From assembly GCF_001905845.1 (NCBI RefSeq), contig NZ_LIVZ01000017.1, positions 62,001-126,000 on the forward strand: a stretch of 64,000 nucleotides of DNA. The letters are read 5' to 3'. How positions within the stretch are numbered: the first letter of the stretch is position 1; each line of letters begins with the position of its first letter. A program made the translations under genes and the position numbers. The notes beneath the pieces were generated by a model that had not been told where the DNA came from, made no database searches, and saw only the letters and a program-made list of their open reading frames with translations. This stretch comes from Streptomyces sp. TSRI0107. Its GTDB lineage: Bacteria > Actinomycetota > Actinomycetes > Streptomycetales > Streptomycetaceae. Below, in pieces: positions 1-8,959 of this stretch.

Positions 1-1
1 C

Positions 2-625
2 CTGCCCCGCGACCTGTTCCACGTCACCAACGAACACCAGCGGTACATGGAGATGCAGGTCGACGTGCGCCGTCACCACACGGCGCCGGAGATGACCTCG
101 GAGCTGGAGTACACGGTCATCCGCCGCAACCGGCAGCTGCGCAACGAGTCCCGCGACCCGTCGGCGAAGGTGCGCGGCCCGCTCGGCGCGGAGCTGACGC
201 TGGAGCAGTCGATGCGCCGGCACGCGTTCGACGTGTGGGTGCACGAGCAGGACCTGCGCACCGCCCTCGGCCGCCCCGGCAACCTGGACTCGCCGGGTGC
301 GCACGTCGCCCGTGACGTGCTGCTGGCGGCGCTGCCCGACGTGGTCGCGGTCAAGGCGGAGGCGCCGCGCAGCTCCGCGATCGTCTTCGACGTGCACGGG
401 CCCGTGGAGTTCCTGCGCACCATCCGCGTCGACATCCAGGGCCGCGGCACCCTCGAGACCGCGCCCGCGCTCGGCCCCGCCGCCACCCTCACCCTCGACT
501 GGGAGACGTACGTCCGGCTCGCCTGCGGCAGGGTCAGCCCGGAGGCCGCCGCGGACCGGGTGAAGCTGGAGGGCGATCCCGATCTGACCGCGGCGATCCT
601 GCGCCACTTCGCGGTGACGCCGTGA
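2..625 (+). CDS. Maleylpyruvate isomerase family mycothiol-dependent enzyme (5' end missing)
   Basis: The gene is cut by the left edge; 207 C-terminal residues are visible. The run DVWVHEQDLRTALG followed by a compact C-terminal domain is typical of the actinobacterial MDMPI family, whose N-terminal DinB-like domain binds a metal and uses mycothiol as cofactor. The N-terminal metal ligands lie outside the window, so catalytic competence cannot be judged. It overlaps the next gene by 4 bp (GTGA), so the two are probably co-translated. The true substrate is unknown; most members are annotated only by family. Confidence 0.85.
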   Translation: MPRDLFHVTNEHQRYMEMQVDVRRHHTAPEMTSELEYTVIRRNRQLRNESRDPSAKVRGPLGAELTLEQSMRRHAFDVWVHEQDLRTALGRPGNLDSPGAHVARDVLLAALPDVVAVKAEAPRSSAIVFDVHGPVEFLRTIRVDIQGRGTLETAPALGPAATLTLDWETYVRLACGRVSPEAAADRVKLEGDPDLTAAILRHFAVTP

Positions 626-1392
626 CCGTACCCGAGGCGGGCGGCCCGCCCCGGCTGAGCCGGCTGACCTTCCACAACCCGCTCTCCGAGGCCCGCGCGG
701 CCACGCTCGTGGGGCGGTTGTCCGCGCTCTCCCCCGCCACCGTGCTGGACCTGGGCTGCGGCTGGGCCGAGCTGATGCTGCGGGTCCTCGCCGCCGTCCC
801 CGGCGCCACCGGCACCGGTGTCGACATCGACCGCGACGACCTCGACCGGGCCCGCCGCGCGGCACAGAGCCGGAACCTCGCCGATCGGGCGGTGTTCGTC
901 GAGGAGTCCGCCGTGGGCACCCGGCGCGGGCCCGCCGACCTGGTGCTGTGCGTCGGGTCCAGTCAGGCGCTGACCGACGTCCGGCCGCCCGAGCATCTGC
1001 CGACGGCGCTGCGCGCCCTGCGCGAACTGGTCGCCGACGACGGGCGGGTGCTGCTCGGCGAGGGCTTCTGGCAGCGGACGCCGACCGCCGCCGAGCTGTC
1101 CGGGATGTGGCCGGGCGCCTCGGCCGACGACCACCCCGACCTGGGCACACTGGTCGACCTCGCGATCGAGGCGGGCTTCCGCCCGGAGTACGTGGAGACG
1201 GCGACCCAGGAGGAGTGGGAGGAGTTCGAGTCGGCGTACCAGGCGGACGTGGAGGTGTGGCTGGCCCGGCACCCCGGGCATCCGCTGGCGGACGCGACCC
1301 GCGAGCGGGTCGACCGGCACCGGTCCCAGTGGCTGCACTACCGGGGTGTGCTGGGCCTGGCCTACCTCACCCTCGTGCCGGTGGCCCGCTGA
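622..1392 (+). CDS. Class I SAM-dependent methyltransferase
   Basis: A 256-residue protein with the glycine-rich SAM-binding motif I, VLDLGCGWAE, at about residues 41-50, then an acidic residue after the second strand (GVDIDRDDL) that would contact the SAM ribose. This is a Rossmann-fold methyltransferase with no membrane segment. The GTG start lies inside the end of the upstream isomerase-like gene (GTGA overlap), so translation is coupled. The acceptor substrate cannot be read from the sequence. Confidence 0.85.
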   Translation: MTVPEAGGPPRLSRLTFHNPLSEARAATLVGRLSALSPATVLDLGCGWAELMLRVLAAVPGATGTGVDIDRDDLDRARRAAQSRNLADRAVFVEESAVGTRRGPADLVLCVGSSQALTDVRPPEHLPTALRALRELVADDGRVLLGEGFWQRTPTAAELSGMWPGASADDHPDLGTLVDLAIEAGFRPEYVETATQEEWEEFESAYQADVEVWLARHPGHPLADATRERVDRHRSQWLHYRGVLGLAYLTLVPVAR

Positions 1393-1411
1393 CGGCGCGC
1401 GAGGGCCCGGC

Positions 1412-2713
1412 TCACGCCGGTACGTGCACCGTCTCCACCCGGCTCGCCACCAGCCGCTCCCGTTCCCGGCGGGCCGCCCGGCCGCGCAGCCGCAGGATCT
1501 GGCTGACGCCGAGCACCTGGAGCACGAAGACGGCGGAGAAGGCGACGGTGTAGTCGTCGCCGGTGGCGTCCAGCAGCACCCCGATCGCGAACAGGGTCGT
1601 CATCGAGGCGATGAAACCACCCATGTTGGTGATTCCGGAGGCGGTGCCCTGACGCTCCGGCGGGTTCGCCGGCCGGGCGAAGTCGAAGCCGATCATGGAG
1701 GCGGGCCCACAGGCCCCGAGCACCGCGCACAGCACCACCAGCAGCCACATCGGCGCCCGCTCGCCCGGCCAGGCGAGGGTCACCGCCCACAGCAGCGCCG
1801 TCGCACCGACCGTGCCCAGCGCGAGGGGCAGCCGCGCCCCGTGGTGCCGGGCGACGATCTGGCCGTAGACCAGTCCGATCGCCATGTTCGACAGCACCAC
1901 CAGCGTCAGCAGCTCACCGGCCGCCGCGCGGGACAGGCCCTGCGCCTCGACCAGGAACGGCAGGCCCCACAGCAGCAGGAACACCATCGCCGGGAACTGG
2001 GTGGTGAAGTGCACCCACAGGCCGAGCCGGGTGCCGGGCTCCCGCCAGGACGTGACGATCTGCCGGCGCACGTAGGCCGCCCCCTGGTGCGGGACGGGTT
2101 CCGGTTCGTGGCCCTCCGGGTGGTCCTTCAGGAAGAGCAGCAGCAGGACGAGGACGACGACTCCGGCGAGCGCGCTGCCCGCGAACGCCTGCGTCCAGCC
2201 GATGCCGTGCAGCAGCCGGGCGAGGACGAGCGTGGAGACCAGGTTGCCCGCCATGCCGACGAGCCCCGCGAGCTGCGCGATCAGCGGACCGCGCCGGGCC
2301 GGGAACCAGCGGGTGCCGAGCCGCAGCACGCTGATGAACGTCATCGCGTCACCGCAGCCCAGCAGCGCCCGCGAGGCGAGCGCCATGCCGTACGACTGGG
2401 AGAAAGCGAAGCCCAGTTGTCCGGCCGTGAACAGCACGACCCCGATGGTCAGCACCTTCTTGGTGCCGAGCCGGTCGACCAGCAGGCCGACGGGGATCTG
2501 CATCCCGGCGTAGACCAGCAGCTGGAGGATGGAGAAGGTCGACAGGGCGGAGGCGCCCACGTCGAAGCGGTCGGCGGCGTCGAGGCCGGCCACCCCCAGC
2601 GACGTGCGGAAGATGACGGCGACGAAGTAGACGGCGACGCCGATCGACCAGACGGCGACCGCGCGGCGGCCGCCGGGCGGATCGCCCGGCAGTGCTGTGG
2701 CAGGCGCGCTCAT
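1412..2713 (-). CDS. MFS transporter
   Basis: A 433-residue integral membrane protein with roughly a dozen hydrophobic stretches in two halves separated by a charged central loop (around KDHPEGHEPEPVPHQG). This is the layout of the major facilitator superfamily, and the N-terminal half resembles MFS permeases of the nitrate/sugar-phosphate kind. Its ATG overlaps the stop of the GntR gene by 4 bp (ATGA), so regulator and transporter form one translationally coupled unit. The regulator probably senses the transported compound or a derivative. The substrate is unknown. Confidence 0.88.
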   Translation of the reverse strand: MSAPATALPGDPPGGRRAVAVWSIGVAVYFVAVIFRTSLGVAGLDAADRFDVGASALSTFSILQLLVYAGMQIPVGLLVDRLGTKKVLTIGVVLFTAGQLGFAFSQSYGMALASRALLGCGDAMTFISVLRLGTRWFPARRGPLIAQLAGLVGMAGNLVSTLVLARLLHGIGWTQAFAGSALAGVVVLVLLLLFLKDHPEGHEPEPVPHQGAAYVRRQIVTSWREPGTRLGLWVHFTTQFPAMVFLLLWGLPFLVEAQGLSRAAAGELLTLVVLSNMAIGLVYGQIVARHHGARLPLALGTVGATALLWAVTLAWPGERAPMWLLVVLCAVLGACGPASMIGFDFARPANPPERQGTASGITNMGGFIASMTTLFAIGVLLDATGDDYTVAFSAVFVLQVLGVSQILRLRGRAARRERERLVASRVETVHVPA

Positions 2714-3360
2714 CGGACCTCACCCCGCGCCAGGTGCGAGAACCAGCCGACGTGCCGGTGGACGACCGCGACGGCCGCCTCGGCGTCACCGGAGCGCAGC
2801 GCGTCCAGGATCTCCTCGTGCTCGTCGAGGTTCTTGGCGATGCGGTCGGGGTGGGAGTGCATCACGGCGACGCCCATCCGCAGCTGGCGGTCGCGGAGCT
2901 GGTCGTAGAGGCGGGAGAGGATGTCGTTGCCGCCGCTGCGGACGATCTCGGCGTGGAAGCAGCGGTCGGTGACCGCGACGGCGGCCAGGTCCCCGGCGGC
3001 GGCCTGTTCCTTCTGCTGGGCGAGCAGTCGCTCCAGGCGGGCGACGAGTCCGGGCGGCGCGGGCACGGCCTTGCGCGCGGCGTGCTCCTCCACCAGCAGG
3101 CGCGTCTCGACGACATCGGCGATCTCCTGTGCGGAGACCGGCAGCACCAGGGCGCCCTTCTTCGGGTAGAGCTTGATCAGCCCCTCGGCCTCCAGCCGCA
3201 GCAGCGCCTCACGCACCGGCGTGCGCGAAACCCCGACCGCCTCGGCCAGCTCGCCCTCGGTGAGCAGCGTCCCGCCCTCGTAGCGGCGGTCCAGGACACC
3301 ATTCTTGACGTGGGCGTACACGCGGTCGGCGGCGGGCGGTTGCTTCACGGCCATGGTCAT
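2710..3360 (-). CDS. GntR family transcriptional regulator (FCD/FadR-type)
   Basis: 216 residues from the chosen ATG. The N-terminal winged helix is visible as LTEGELAEAVGVSRTPVREA, a classic GntR recognition helix, followed by an all-helical ligand-binding part with the acidic/His pattern of FCD domains (DRCFHAEIVRSGGN, then HEEILDALRSGD). Upstream of the ATG there is no good Shine-Dalgarno, but TATCCT sits about 6 nt before it, so the message may be leaderless. A second in-frame ATG lies two codons later. It is coupled to the MFS gene downstream and likely autoregulates the pair. Confidence 0.88.
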   Translation of the reverse strand: MTMAVKQPPAADRVYAHVKNGVLDRRYEGGTLLTEGELAEAVGVSRTPVREALLRLEAEGLIKLYPKKGALVLPVSAQEIADVVETRLLVEEHAARKAVPAPPGLVARLERLLAQQKEQAAAGDLAAVAVTDRCFHAEIVRSGGNDILSRLYDQLRDRQLRMGVAVMHSHPDRIAKNLDEHEEILDALRSGDAEAAVAVVHRHVGWFSHLARGEVR

Positions 3361-3588
3361 GCCGACAGGATAGATACAACACGTACGCATGAGCGGGAGC
3401 GTCCAACATCCGGACGTGCGGCCCGCCGTCCTCCCCAACTCACAGGTTTTTCCGGGGTCGCGTACAACCCTTCGCGGTAGTCACGAGTCACACAGGTGCG
3501 GCCCCGCTCTCTGCGCCAGCTCTGCACCAGGCAGATCTGTCGACCCGGCCGCACCACAGGCGCATCCGACGTAATCGGGGTATCTCAC

Positions 3589-4509
3589 TTGATCACCGCC
3601 AACAAGGGCCTCAGCACCAAGGGCTTCCGTGTCCGCAGAGCAGCCGCCGTCACCATGACCACCGGCGCCCTGCTCGCCGCCGGCGCGTTCGGCGCGGCCC
3701 CCGCGCAGGCCGTCGCCACGCCCACCATCGCCGCCAAGGGCGGCTTCGTCATGAACGCCGCGAACGGCAAGACGCTTTACACCAAGGCCGCGGACACCAA
3801 GCGCTCCACCGGCTCCACGACCAAAATCATGACCGCGAAGGTGGTGCTGTCCCAGCCGAACCTCGACCTCAACGCCGAGGTCAAGATCGAGAAGGCGTAC
3901 AGCGACTACATCGTCGACAACAACTGGGCCTCCAACGCCAGGCTCATCGTCGGCGACAAGGTGACCGTCCGCCAGCTGCTGTACGGCCTGATGCTGCCCT
4001 CCGGCTGCGACGCGGCCTACGCGCTGGCCGACAAGTTCGGCACGGGCTCGACGCGCGCGGCGCGCGTGAAGTCGTTCATCGGCAAGATGAACGCGCAGGC
4101 CAAGAGCCTGGGCCTGACCAACACGCACTTCGACTCGTTCGACGGCATCGGCCACGGCGCCAACTACTCGACGCCGCGCGACCTGACGAAACTGGCCGCC
4201 AACGCGATGAAGAACTCCACGTTCCGCACGATCGTGAAGACGAAGTCGTACACGGCGAAGACCATCACCACGAACAACACGGTCCGCACGATGGACCCGT
4301 GGAAGAACACCAACCCGCTGCTCGGCTCCTACACCGGCGCGACCGGTGTGAAGACCGGCTCGGGCACCGAGGCCAAGTACTGCCTGGTCTTCGCCGCCAC
4401 CCGCAACGGCAAGACGGTCTACGGCACGATCCTCGCCTCCACCGACGCGACGACCCGCAAGTCGGACGCGACGAAGCTGCTGAACTACGGCTTCGCGAAG
4501 CTCGGCTGA
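3589..4509 (+). CDS. dacA: Secreted D-alanyl-D-alanine carboxypeptidase (peptidase S11)
   Basis: This enzyme trims the terminal D-Ala of cell-wall pentapeptides outside the membrane. The SxxK nucleophile motif is STTK (in RSTGSTTKIM), and the third motif is KTGSG. The second motif reads SGC where the usual form is SxN. The TTG start at 3589 has a G-rich ribosome site about 9 nt upstream and gives a signal peptide with a basic start (FRVRR), a hydrophobic core, and likely cleavage after APAQA; the mature protein is about 265 residues. No C-terminal membrane anchor is present, unlike many DacA proteins. A longer reading from 3496 would put about 31 poorly hydrophobic residues before the signal peptide. 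Confidence 0.88.
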   Translation: MITANKGLSTKGFRVRRAAAVTMTTGALLAAGAFGAAPAQAVATPTIAAKGGFVMNAANGKTLYTKAADTKRSTGSTTKIMTAKVVLSQPNLDLNAEVKIEKAYSDYIVDNNWASNARLIVGDKVTVRQLLYGLMLPSGCDAAYALADKFGTGSTRAARVKSFIGKMNAQAKSLGLTNTHFDSFDGIGHGANYSTPRDLTKLAANAMKNSTFRTIVKTKSYTAKTITTNNTVRTMDPWKNTNPLLGSYTGATGVKTGSGTEAKYCLVFAATRNGKTVYGTILASTDATTRKSDATKLLNYGFAKLG

Positions 4510-4542
4510 GCCTGGTCCGTGCTCGACGCAGGCATATGGAAG

Positions 4543-4572
4543 GCCGCCGTCCTGGACCTCCTGGGCGGCGGC
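4543..4572 (+). terminator. Hairpin terminator after dacA
   Basis: A 10-bp GC-rich stem (GCCGCCGTCC against GGGCGGCGGC, one G-T pair) about 35 bp past the dacA stop. There is no U-tract, as is common in Streptomyces. Confidence 0.55.
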
Positions 4573-4668
4573 TGGACCTTCGCGCGGGTCGGTCCTGTCC
4601 CGCTCCGGCCCGCGGGCCCGGTACTTCCGGCCCGCCTCCCTCGAGGCCGGCCGGCCTCCCGGAAAGCG

Positions 4669-4702
4669 GGAGCCGCGCGCCCCCGTGGGGACACGCGGCT
4701 CC
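4669..4702 (-). terminator. Hairpin terminator after bkd set 1
   Basis: The 9-bp perfect stem GGAGCCGCG/CGCGGCTCC encloses a CCCC-GT-GGGG inner stem and lies 8 bp past the E2 stop codon, so it likely ends the bkd set 1 transcript. A separate 16-bp palindrome, GAGGCCGGCCGGCCTC, lies at 4643-4658 between the two convergent operons. Confidence 0.6.
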
Positions 4703-4709
4703 AGGGGTC

Positions 4710-6176
4710 CTACGCCCAGGTGATCAGCCGCTTGGGCTGCTCCAGGATCGCCGCCACGTCGGCCAGCACCTTGGAGCCCAGTTCGCCGTCGACCAGGCGG
4801 TGGTCGAAGGACAGCGCCAGGGTGGTGACCTGACGCGGCTTCACCTTGCCCTTGTGCACCCACGGCTGGAGCTTGATCGCGCCGACCGCGAGGATCGCGG
4901 ACTCGCCGGGGTTGAGGATCGGCGTACCGGTGTCGACGCCGAAGACGCCGACGTTGGTGATGGTGATCGTGCCGCCCTGCATGGCCGCAGGGGACGTCCG
5001 GCCCTCGCGTGCCGTGCCCACCAGCTCGCCCAGGGACTCGGCCAGCTGCGGCAGCGTCTTGTCGTGGGCGTCCTTGATGTTCGGGACGATCAGACCGCGC
5101 GGGGTGGCCGCGGCGATGCCCAGGTTCACGTAGTGCTTGACCACGATCTCCTGCGCCGCCTCGTCCCAGGACGCGTTGATGTCCGGGTTGCGCTTGACGG
5201 CCACCAGCAGGGCCTTGGCGATCAGCAGCAGCGGGTTCACCCGCAGCCCGCTGAACTCCTTGTCCTGCTTCAGCTCCTCGACCAGCCGCATGGTGCGCGT
5301 GACGTCGACCGTCACGAACTCCGTGACATGCGGCGCGGTGAACGCCGAGCCGACCATCGCCGCGGCCGTCGCCTTGCGGACGCCCTTGACCGGGATACGG
5401 GTCTCGCGCGCCGCGTCGTACGCGGCGACCGGCGCCGGTGCCTGGGCGGCTGCCGGAGCCTGGGCGGGGGCCGGGGCCGCGGGTGCGGCGGCCGGGGCCT
5501 GGGCGGGGGCCTGCGGCGGGGCCACCGCCGCGTGCACGTCCTCGCGCGTGATGATGCCGTCGGGGCCGGTCGGGACGACCGTGGCGAGGTCGACGCCGAG
5601 GTCCTTGGCCAGCTTCCGCACCGGGGGCTTGGCCAGGGGGCGCTGCTGGGCCACCGCGGCGGCCTGAGCGGGAGCGGGCGGCTGGGCGGGCGGGGCCGGG
5701 GTGGCGCCACCGTGGCCGTTCAGCTCCGTCTGGATCGCCGTCGAGACCTGCCGGGCCGGGACCTCGGCGCCCTTGCGCGGGCGGCGCTTGGTCGACGAGG
5801 CGGCCACGCCGTAGCCGACCAGCACCGGCTGGCGGCCCTCGGGCTGCGGCTCCTTTGCCGCGGGCGCCTCCGCCACGGCCGGCGCGGGCTGGGGTGCCTC
5901 GCCGGCCGGGGCACCGCCCGCCACCTCGACCGCGATGATCGACGTGCCCACGTCGACCGTGGTGCCCTCGGGGAAGTGCAGCGCGCGGACCACGCCGTCG
6001 TAGGGGATGGGCAGCTCGACGGCGGCCTTGGCCGTCTCCACCTCGCAGACGATCTGCCCGTCGGTGACCGTGTCACCGGGCTGGACGTACCACTTGAGGA
6101 TCTCGGCCTCGGTGAGGCCCTCGCCCACGTCCGGCATCTTGAACTCGCGTACGGACGCTTCCGTCATCGTCGTCAC
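4710..6176 (-). CDS. bkdC: Branched-chain alpha-keto acid dehydrogenase E2 (dihydrolipoamide acyltransferase), set 1
   Basis: 488 residues. The N-terminal lipoyl domain carries the lipoylated lysine in EVETAKA. A long Ala/Pro/Gln-rich linker follows, then a peripheral-subunit-binding domain (VRKLAKDLGVDL) and a C-terminal acyltransferase domain ending in the catalytic LSFDHRLVDG motif. It transfers the branched acyl group from E1 to CoA, supplying primers for branched fatty acids and precursors for polyketides. The GTG start at 6176 has GAGGAG 6 nt upstream; an ATG three codons later has no suitable spacing. It is last of the alpha-beta-E2 operon, 10 bp after E1 beta. Pyruvate specificity is the main alternative, but the separate alpha and beta subunits and the paired cluster favour BCKDH. 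Confidence 0.9.
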   Translation of the reverse strand: MTTMTEASVREFKMPDVGEGLTEAEILKWYVQPGDTVTDGQIVCEVETAKAAVELPIPYDGVVRALHFPEGTTVDVGTSIIAVEVAGGAPAGEAPQPAPAVAEAPAAKEPQPEGRQPVLVGYGVAASSTKRRPRKGAEVPARQVSTAIQTELNGHGGATPAPPAQPPAPAQAAAVAQQRPLAKPPVRKLAKDLGVDLATVVPTGPDGIITREDVHAAVAPPQAPAQAPAAAPAAPAPAQAPAAAQAPAPVAAYDAARETRIPVKGVRKATAAAMVGSAFTAPHVTEFVTVDVTRTMRLVEELKQDKEFSGLRVNPLLLIAKALLVAVKRNPDINASWDEAAQEIVVKHYVNLGIAAATPRGLIVPNIKDAHDKTLPQLAESLGELVGTAREGRTSPAAMQGGTITITNVGVFGVDTGTPILNPGESAILAVGAIKLQPWVHKGKVKPRQVTTLALSFDHRLVDGELGSKVLADVAAILEQPKRLITWA

Positions 6177-6186
6177 GACCCTCTCC

Positions 6187-7167
6187 TCAGTACGCCAGGG
6201 CACGGTCGACGGCGTCGAGCACCCGGTCCAGGCCCGGCAGGTACTCCTCCTCCAGACGCGCCGGCGGGTACGGGGCGTGGTAGCCGCCGACCCGGAGCAC
6301 CGGGGCCTCCAGGTGGTAGAAGCAGCGCTCCGTGATCCGGGCGGCGATCTCCGCGCCGGAGCCGAAGAACACCGGCGCCTCGTGGACGACGACCAGTCGG
6401 CGGGTCTTCTCCACGGAGGCCTGGATGGCGTCGAAGTCGAGCGGCGAGACCGAGCGCAGGTCCAGGACCTCGAGGGACTTGCCCTCCTCGGCGGCCGCGG
6501 CGGCGGCCTCCAGGCAGGTCTTCACCATCGGGCCGTAGGCGGCCAGGGTGAGGTCGGTGCCCTCGCGGACCACGCGCGCGCCGTGCAGCGGGCCGGGGAT
6601 GGCCTCGGTGTTGACCTCGCCCTTGTCCCAGTAGCGCCGCTTGGGCTCGAAGAAGATCACCGGGTCGTCGCTCTGGATGGCCTGCTGCATCATCCAGTAC
6701 GCGTCGGAGGCGTTGGACGGGCTGACGATCTTCAGACCCGCCACATGCGCGAAGAGCGCCTCCGGGGACTCCGAGTGGTGCTCGACCGCGCCGATGCCGC
6801 CGCCGTAGGGGATGCGGACGACGACGGGCATCTTGACCTTGCCCAGCGAGCGGGCGTGCATCTTCGCGAGCTGCGTGACGATCTGGTCGTACGCCGGGAA
6901 GACGAAGCCGTCGAACTGGATCTCGACCACGGGGCGGTAGCCGCGCAGCGCGAGGCCGATCGCCGTGCCGACGATGCCGGACTCGGCGAGGGGGGTGTCG
7001 ATGACGCGGCTCTCGCCGAAGTCCTTCTGGAGGCCGTCGGTCACCCGGAAGACGCCGCCGAGCTTGCCGACGTCCTCGCCCATGATGAGGACCTTCGGGT
7101 CGGCCTCCAGGGCGTGGCGCAGCGACTCGTTGATCGCCTTGGCCAGAGCCATCTTCTCCGCTGCCAT
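6187..7167 (-). CDS. bkdB: Branched-chain alpha-keto acid dehydrogenase E1 beta, set 1
   Basis: 326 residues, normal for the transketolase-like beta subunit. Family blocks include GEDVGKLGGVFRVTDGL near residues 30-46, DTPLAESGIVG, IPYGGGIGAVEHHSES and the C-terminal EAPVLRVGGYHAPYP. Together with the alpha subunit it forms the TPP-dependent decarboxylase of the complex. The ATG at 7167 has GAGGGGG 6 nt upstream and starts 1 bp after the E1 alpha stop, so expression is tightly coupled. The set 2 beta subunit in this window shares all of these blocks, so the two are paralogues. Confidence 0.92.
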   Translation of the reverse strand: MAAEKMALAKAINESLRHALEADPKVLIMGEDVGKLGGVFRVTDGLQKDFGESRVIDTPLAESGIVGTAIGLALRGYRPVVEIQFDGFVFPAYDQIVTQLAKMHARSLGKVKMPVVVRIPYGGGIGAVEHHSESPEALFAHVAGLKIVSPSNASDAYWMMQQAIQSDDPVIFFEPKRRYWDKGEVNTEAIPGPLHGARVVREGTDLTLAAYGPMVKTCLEAAAAAAEEGKSLEVLDLRSVSPLDFDAIQASVEKTRRLVVVHEAPVFFGSGAEIAARITERCFYHLEAPVLRVGGYHAPYPPARLEEEYLPGLDRVLDAVDRALAY

Positions 7168-7168
7168 G

Positions 7169-8383
7169 TCAGACCCCCTCACCCGCGGCGAAGCCGCTTT
7201 CGGACTCCGTCGAGAACGACGCCTGGTAGGCGGCGAACTGGGCGCGCTCCTCGTCGACGAGCGCGTGTCCGTCCGCGTACACGTTCTCGAAGATGGCGAA
7301 GTGGTCCGGGTCCGGCATGGCGCGGACCGCCTCGCGTACTCGCTTGCCCAACGTCTCGCTCTCCGCGTCGAGTTCCGCGAAGAATCCCTCGTCCGCGTGG
7401 TTCGATGCCTCCAGGTACCGGCGAAGGCGCAGGATCGGGTCCTTGGCCTCCCAGGCCAGGCGCTCCTCGTCGCCCCGGTACCGGGTGGGGTCGTCGGAGG
7501 TGGTGTGCGCGCCCATGCGGTACGTGTACGCCTCGACCAGGGTGGGGCCCTCACCGAGGCGGGCCCGCTCCAGGGCCCACTTGGTGACCGCGAGGCAGGC
7601 GAGGACGTCGTTGCCGTCGACGCGGACGCCGGGGAAGCCGAAGCCCTGCGCGCGCTGGTAGAGCGGGACGCGGGTCTGCTTCTCGGTCGGCTCGGAGATC
7701 GCCCACTGGTTGTTCTGGCAGAAGAACACCACGGGCGCGTTGTAGACCGCGGAGAAGGTGAAGGACTCGGCCACGTCGCCCTGGCTGGAGGCGCCGTCGC
7801 CGAAGTACGCGATGACCGCGCTGTCGGCGCCGTCCTTGGCGATGCCCATGGCGTAGCCGGTGGCGTGCAGGGTCTGGGAACCGATGACGATCGTGTACAG
7901 GTGGAAGTTGTTGCCGTTCGGGTCCCAGCCGCCGTTGTTCACCCCGCGGAACATGCCGAGCAGGTTGGCCGGGTCGACCCCGCGGCACCAGGCGACGCCG
8001 TGCTCGCGGTAGGTGGGGAAGACGTAGTCGTCGTCCCGCAGCGCCCGGCCGGAGCCGATCTGGGCGGCCTCCTGGCCGAGCAGCGAGGCCCACAGGCCCA
8101 GCTCGCCCTGACGCTGGAGCGAGGTCGCCTCGGCGTCGAAGCGGCGGGTGAGCACCATGTCGCGGTACAGACCGCGCAGCTCTTCGGGGGTGATGCCGGC
8201 GACGTACTTGTCGTACTCGGCGTTCTTGACGCGCTTGCCTTCGGGCGTCAGCAACTGCACGAGCTCGGGTTCGGTGCCCTTGGTGGCGCCGGTCCCCTTC
8301 TTCGCCGTCGTGCGCTTGCCGGCCGTGCTCTTCGTACTGGCGCTGCGTCGCGGTGTGCGCGCGGCAGTGCTCTCCACGGTCAC
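7169..8383 (-). CDS. bkdA: Branched-chain alpha-keto acid dehydrogenase E1 alpha, set 1
   Basis: 404 residues. The TPP/Mg2+ motif runs from GDGASSQGD to QNN, about 28 residues later. The phosphorylation-loop-like region YRMGAHTTSDDPTRYRG is typical of 2-oxo acid dehydrogenase alpha subunits. The GTG start at 8383 has GGAGGAG 6-7 nt upstream. The first roughly 35 residues are Lys/Thr/Ala-rich and low in complexity (KSTAGKRTTAKKGTG), an extension absent from the set 2 alpha subunit. It is the first gene of the operon and has a recognisable promoter upstream. Confidence 0.92.
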   Translation of the reverse strand: MTVESTAARTPRRSASTKSTAGKRTTAKKGTGATKGTEPELVQLLTPEGKRVKNAEYDKYVAGITPEELRGLYRDMVLTRRFDAEATSLQRQGELGLWASLLGQEAAQIGSGRALRDDDYVFPTYREHGVAWCRGVDPANLLGMFRGVNNGGWDPNGNNFHLYTIVIGSQTLHATGYAMGIAKDGADSAVIAYFGDGASSQGDVAESFTFSAVYNAPVVFFCQNNQWAISEPTEKQTRVPLYQRAQGFGFPGVRVDGNDVLACLAVTKWALERARLGEGPTLVEAYTYRMGAHTTSDDPTRYRGDEERLAWEAKDPILRLRRYLEASNHADEGFFAELDAESETLGKRVREAVRAMPDPDHFAIFENVYADGHALVDEERAQFAAYQASFSTESESGFAAGEGV

Positions 8384-8959
8384 GTGTGCTCCTCCGTCGG
8401 TCCGGCCCCCGGGTTCGCCGGTAAGGCCAGTGCGGCTCACCTTTTCTCGGCCTCCGGGCACGGGGTGGGTGCCACTCGGCCGGGAACAGGCGTGACAGGT
8501 GCCCCGGCGAGCGCCCTGCAACAATCACGTTACCCAGTGCTCCACATTTCTGTGAAACCCCTCCTGACCTGCGTTTTTGCTTGGAAATCCAAGTAAATCG
8601 AAAAGCCGGGAAGGAACCCTGGTCACAGCCTTGCAGGGGGCCGGAACACGGGCACGTTATCCCGGCCACCCAGGTCACGGGAAGAGCTGGTCTGTGACAC
8701 TGACCTCGTGCGCGAAGACTGACAAATCAGGATATTCCTACGCGACGATCACGAGACGCCGGCCGGGAAACGCCGAGGATCATGGTGGGATTCGCGGCCT
8801 GACTCGGGGTCCGACTTAAGCCCGGACCCGCGGTCGGACTTTATGAAAAAGGCGCCTCGAAAGGCACACCGTGACGCCCTGTGACCGAATGCGATCGTCG
8901 GCGACTTCCTGTGACAACGCCCAGCTCACGGGCTCATTCGGTGCCCTAGCATCTGGCGC
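8384..8959. other. Intergenic region between bkdA set 1 and the phosphotransferase
   Basis: It holds the bkd set 1 promoter (8527-8556, minus strand), a leader of about 137 nt, and a 14-bp dyad CTTGGAAATCCAAG at 8580-8593, just upstream of the -35 box and possibly an operator. Near the right end, TAGCAT at 8947-8952 lies 7 nt before the GTG of the phosphotransferase, compatible with a leaderless message. No convincing coding frame was seen in between. Confidence 0.5.
8527..8556 (-). promoter_or_regulatory. Promoter of bkd set 1
   Basis: Read on the minus strand: -35 TTCACA, 18 bp spacer, -10 TAACGT. These match 5/6 and 4/6 of the vegetative sigma consensus. Transcription would start near 8520. 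Confidence 0.5.

Noticed and set aside
4643..4658. Operator (GAGGCCGGCCGGCCTC)
   Set aside because: It lies between two convergent gene ends, where a control site is unlikely; such GC palindromes are frequent in this base composition.
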